NCBI GenBank assembly: GCA_030646755.1
Contig: JAUSKU010000095.1
Span: 1-51,941 of the forward strand
Source: Deltaproteobacteria bacterium
GTDB taxonomy: Bacteria; Desulfobacterota; JAENJC01
DNA: 51,941 nt
Reading direction: 5' to 3'
In this document: positions 49,702-51,941 of the stretch, one piece after another
Layout of the letters: each line of letters starts with the position of its first letter
Numbering within the stretch: the first letter of the stretch is position 1
Program-made: the position numbers and the translations under genes
The notes under the pieces: generated by a model
The model's database searches: none
What the model was told of the DNA's origin: nothing
Seen by the model: only the letters and a program-made list of their open reading frames with translations

Positions 49702-50784
49702 TTATTTCTTAATTGCCACCCTCTTAGTGTGCCAATTTTCGTCGGTCAACTTGTCGTACCCTCTTCTCTTTATAAATTTCAAAAATTCTTTATTGTCGGT
49801 TGCAGGAAATTCAACTTGTATTTCGTCCGTTAGATTTTTAAGAACTTTGTCCCCAATAGTTTTTGCAAATTTTCCTCTTAATGCCTTTTCATACCAAGTT
49901 AATAAATGACTTTCAGTTACTATGCTTTGTATTTTAGATTTCCAACCCATTTGATTAAGGATGGAAACGATAATTTTTTCTTCCGTATCCTTACAAACAA
50001 TAACTATACGGTCAGCCGACACAGAGGAAACAATATTTTCCGCAAGTTCTTCTGTAAGGGACAAGTGTTTAATCTGAATCGCAAGTCCAAAGTTAGCCCA
50101 CATATCAAGCCCTCTGTCAGATGCATTAGTTACACCAACACGATTTATTCTTGCTTTTAATGTAACGGTTGTTTGTTTAGAGGTTAGCTGAATTACACTT
50201 TTTGCAAAATCTTCAAATTCTTTCAGGATGTCGATTTTATTTGGATTTATACTTACTTTCACTGAAACTTCCAGTACTTCAACTAATGCAGAAAAAAGAG
50301 AGTAAACAATTACTTCATAAATCTTATCAATACTTCTACGGAGACCTGGCTCATTCCAGAACATTGCAAGAAACTCATTGAGTTTGAAATTGCTTTTGTC
50401 ATGAGTGATTGTATAATCCAACCCTGTCGACATTTGACTAAAGCGTTCAAGAAACTTGCGATAAATATACGCTTCTACAATTCCGTTTTTTGTTCTATTT
50501 TCTTTTCCGAGTATATCGAGAATTGTCGGAGGGACTGCATTGTCATTGAAAACATCGTCTTGGTAACGTGCAGATGAAGTGCTTGTTCTCCCTAAAAATT
50601 GAATACAAACAATATCACGCCATTTTTTTGAAGAAGTTCGATATGTTGAAAGGTCAGAGAGTGTAATATCTTTTTCAATTCTATCTCTATGCAAAATTTC
50701 TGCTACTTGAATTGGTTTGTAAAGATGCACCCTTGCTTTATCAATTACTTTATCTAACGCTTGCTTTGCTTCTTGTATATTCAT
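49702..50784 (-). CDS. HaeII-type restriction endonuclease
   Basis: The 360-residue product begins NIQEAKQALDKVIDKARVHL, YKPIQVAEILHRDR and continues SSKKWRDIVCIQFLGRTSTS, which matches what I remember of the HaeII endonuclease family (about 350 residues, target RGCGCY). A likely nuclease core includes RGLDMWANFGLAIQIKHLS. It overlaps the methyltransferase gene by 4 bp (ATGA), so the modification enzyme is made first. Codons are AT-rich, unlike the core genes. Target specificity is a family-based inference. Confidence 0.8.
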   Translation of the reverse strand: MNIQEAKQALDKVIDKARVHLYKPIQVAEILHRDRIEKDITLSDLSTYRTSSKKWRDIVCIQFLGRTSTSSARYQDDVFNDNAVPPTILDILGKENRTKNGIVEAYIYRKFLERFSQMSTGLDYTITHDKSNFKLNEFLAMFWNEPGLRRSIDKIYEVIVYSLFSALVEVLEVSVKVSINPNKIDILKEFEDFAKSVIQLTSKQTTVTLKARINRVGVTNASDRGLDMWANFGLAIQIKHLSLTEELAENIVSSVSADRIVIVCKDTEEKIIVSILNQMGWKSKIQSIVTESHLLTWYEKALRGKFAKTIGDKVLKNLTDEIQVEFPATDNKEFLKFIKRRGYDKLTDENWHTKRVAIKK

Positions 50785-51755
50785 TTTTTGGGTTCTAATA
50801 ATGCGAATGTTAATTGAATTGTTTCTTTTACTGCTTCCTTTTTTGTTTGTAAGGCACTCATCATTTCACCAGCTATTGCTTTTATTACAGGAACAGAAAC
50901 AGAATTACCTGCAACTTTTCGTGCTTGTGAATAAGGGAGATTAATTTTAAAAGTGTCTGGAAAACCCTGTAAACGCAACATTTCTCTATCCGTTAATCGT
51001 CTAACACCATTTACTACTAAATAATTGTAACTCCCACCAGCACGTAAAGCACAAGAGTATGGTAGTGCAGAAATGTTACCTCCAATGTTTTCGTGCCAAA
51101 TAGACGGAAAGGGCGGCACGCCTTTTACTGCATTAAGTCGCTTTTGTTTAATAGTATCAGAAAGAAAATAACTTTTAGGAATTTCATTATCGTTTTGTAA
51201 AATTTCTGATAATGGTTTATAAGACCCTAATGGTCTTGGAAATTTAAAATGGATAGGCTCTAAAAAACCGACGATATAAATACGTTCTCTTTTTTGAGGA
51301 ACACCAAAGTCTAATGAGTTAAAAACTTTATGATAAACTGTATAACCAAGTCCTTTTAATTTTTCAAGGATAACAGCAAATGTTTGTCCATTGTTATGCG
51401 TTGTTAGTCTCTTTACATTTTCTAACAAAAATGCTTCTGGTCTTTTCGTTTCCAAAATCGCTTCTATGTTAAAAAATAAAGTCCCTCTTGTATCAGCGAA
51501 ACCAAGACCTTTGCCTGCAATACTAAAAGGTTGACACGGAAACCCTGCTAACAGAATGTTATGGTCTGGAATATCTTTTGGCGCAATTAAGTTGATATCT
51601 CCAAATGGTTTTTCTTTGAAGTTTGCTTCATACATTTTCTGCGCTTCCTTGTCCCACTCGGAAGAAAAAATATTTTCGCAACCGTATGCTTCAAATCCAA
51701 GCCGTATGCCACCAATGCCTGCAAAAAGGTCTATGGTTTTATATTTTTTTGCCAT
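50781..51755 (-). CDS. C5-cytosine DNA methyltransferase
   Basis: ATG 51755 (MAKKYKTIDLFAGIGGIRLG) is chosen; upstream codons overlap the promoter. The 324-residue enzyme has motif I DLFAGIGG, the nucleophile Cys74 in GFPCQPFSIAG, LLENVKRL (motif VI), QKRERIYIVG (motif VIII) and the C-terminal AGNSVSVPV (motif X). It protects DNA against the downstream HaeII-like enzyme and probably modifies the same GC-rich target. Confidence 0.95.
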   Translation of the reverse strand: MAKKYKTIDLFAGIGGIRLGFEAYGCENIFSSEWDKEAQKMYEANFKEKPFGDINLIAPKDIPDHNILLAGFPCQPFSIAGKGLGFADTRGTLFFNIEAILETKRPEAFLLENVKRLTTHNNGQTFAVILEKLKGLGYTVYHKVFNSLDFGVPQKRERIYIVGFLEPIHFKFPRPLGSYKPLSEILQNDNEIPKSYFLSDTIKQKRLNAVKGVPPFPSIWHENIGGNISALPYSCALRAGGSYNYLVVNGVRRLTDREMLRLQGFPDTFKINLPYSQARKVAGNSVSVPVIKAIAGEMMSALQTKKEAVKETIQLTFALLEPKK

Positions 51756-51760
51756 GCTGA

Positions 51761-51789
51761 ATTTTAGCACAACCATACTTTAATGTAAA
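51761..51789 (-). promoter_or_regulatory. Promoter of the restriction-modification pair
   Basis: On the minus strand TTTACA (51789-51784), 17 bp and TAAAAT (51766-51761) predict a start at about 51754, so the methyltransferase message would be leaderless or nearly so. The remaining 51790-51941 shows no gene. Confidence 0.7.
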
Positions 51790-51941
51790 TAACCGATTAG
51801 AACCCAAAAATAGACATTGCCTATATACAGTCCTCTCCCTTAACTCCCTACCGAGTTTTTAAAAAGATAGATTAGGATTTTCTTCTATACGGTGATTGTT
51901 TCTCTCGCTGGTTACCTCTCTATGTTTACATAAAGGCGCCG

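Overview
The window reads as chromosomal DNA of an anaerobic or microaerophilic Gram-negative bacterium. Two TonB/porin-type outer-membrane proteins, a lipoprotein and DegP indicate an outer membrane. Core-gene codon use is rich in AGG, ATA and GGG. The combination of a B12-dependent class II ribonucleotide reductase (nrdJ), an ADP-forming acyl-CoA synthetase, class III PHA synthase (phaC/phaE), an MXAN_5187-type protein and a rib-pgpA-pncC-thpR-recA gene string suggests a Nitrospirota (Thermodesulfovibrio-like) or 'deltaproteobacterial' lineage. That placement is inferred from content only.

Layout. (1) 1-6.6 kb, minus strand: a TonB-dependent receptor, a peptide-binding lipoprotein, a 35-residue Cys-Cys peptide with a perfect Shine-Dalgarno, a radical SAM/SPASM maturase and a histidine kinase that lacks its ATPase domain. 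This looks like a RiPP (modified peptide) locus with its own uptake and sensing genes, and is the best candidate for an undescribed system here. (2) 6.8-13.0 kb, plus strand: acyl-CoA synthetase, an ORF6N protein, a DRTGG/phosphotransacetylase-N-like ATPase, an acetoacetyl-CoA reductase-like SDR and a thiolase. (3) 13.1-19.35 kb: an accessory island with an XRE regulator set among palindromes, an ISL3-type transposase remnant, a 15-C tract, a foreign-looking PAS-GGDEF-EAL gene, a PIN toxin/antitoxin pair, a beheaded fadL fused in frame to higB, higA and a methyltransferase stump. (4) 19.4-23.0 kb, minus: PHA synthase phaE-phaC preceded by three small granule-type genes, the first with a ribbon-helix-helix N-terminus and a palindromic operator in its promoter. 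With the SDR and thiolase this forms a split polyhydroxybutyrate pathway.

(5) 23.1-29.8 kb: gmhA, an FAD dehydrogenase, degP, tRNA-Leu(GAG) and nrdJ, the last behind a consensus promoter carrying two NrdR boxes; nrdR itself lies at 32.7 kb. (6) 29.9-31.6 kb: a membrane-anchored receiver protein and a histidine-kinase-like ATPase in overlapping genes, followed by a decayed REP-associated transposase. (7) 32.1-47.8 kb: a dense housekeeping block (dCMP deaminase, nrdR, ribD, ribE, ribBA, pgpA, pncC, thpR, recA, ilvE, a response regulator, an outer-membrane protein, fsa, ispA, xseB, xseA, nfo and a ScdA-N/DUF542 gene). (8) 47.9-51.9 kb: accessory genes, comprising a type II toxin-antitoxin pair, an AbiEii-type nucleotidyltransferase pair, and an AT-rich HaeII-like restriction-modification pair followed by an integron attC-like site.

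Families of short palindromic repeats (TAGGGGC type, GGGACGGTTCT type, ACAAAG type) occupy many intergenic gaps. All functions are read from sequence motifs and remembered family features; no searches were run.
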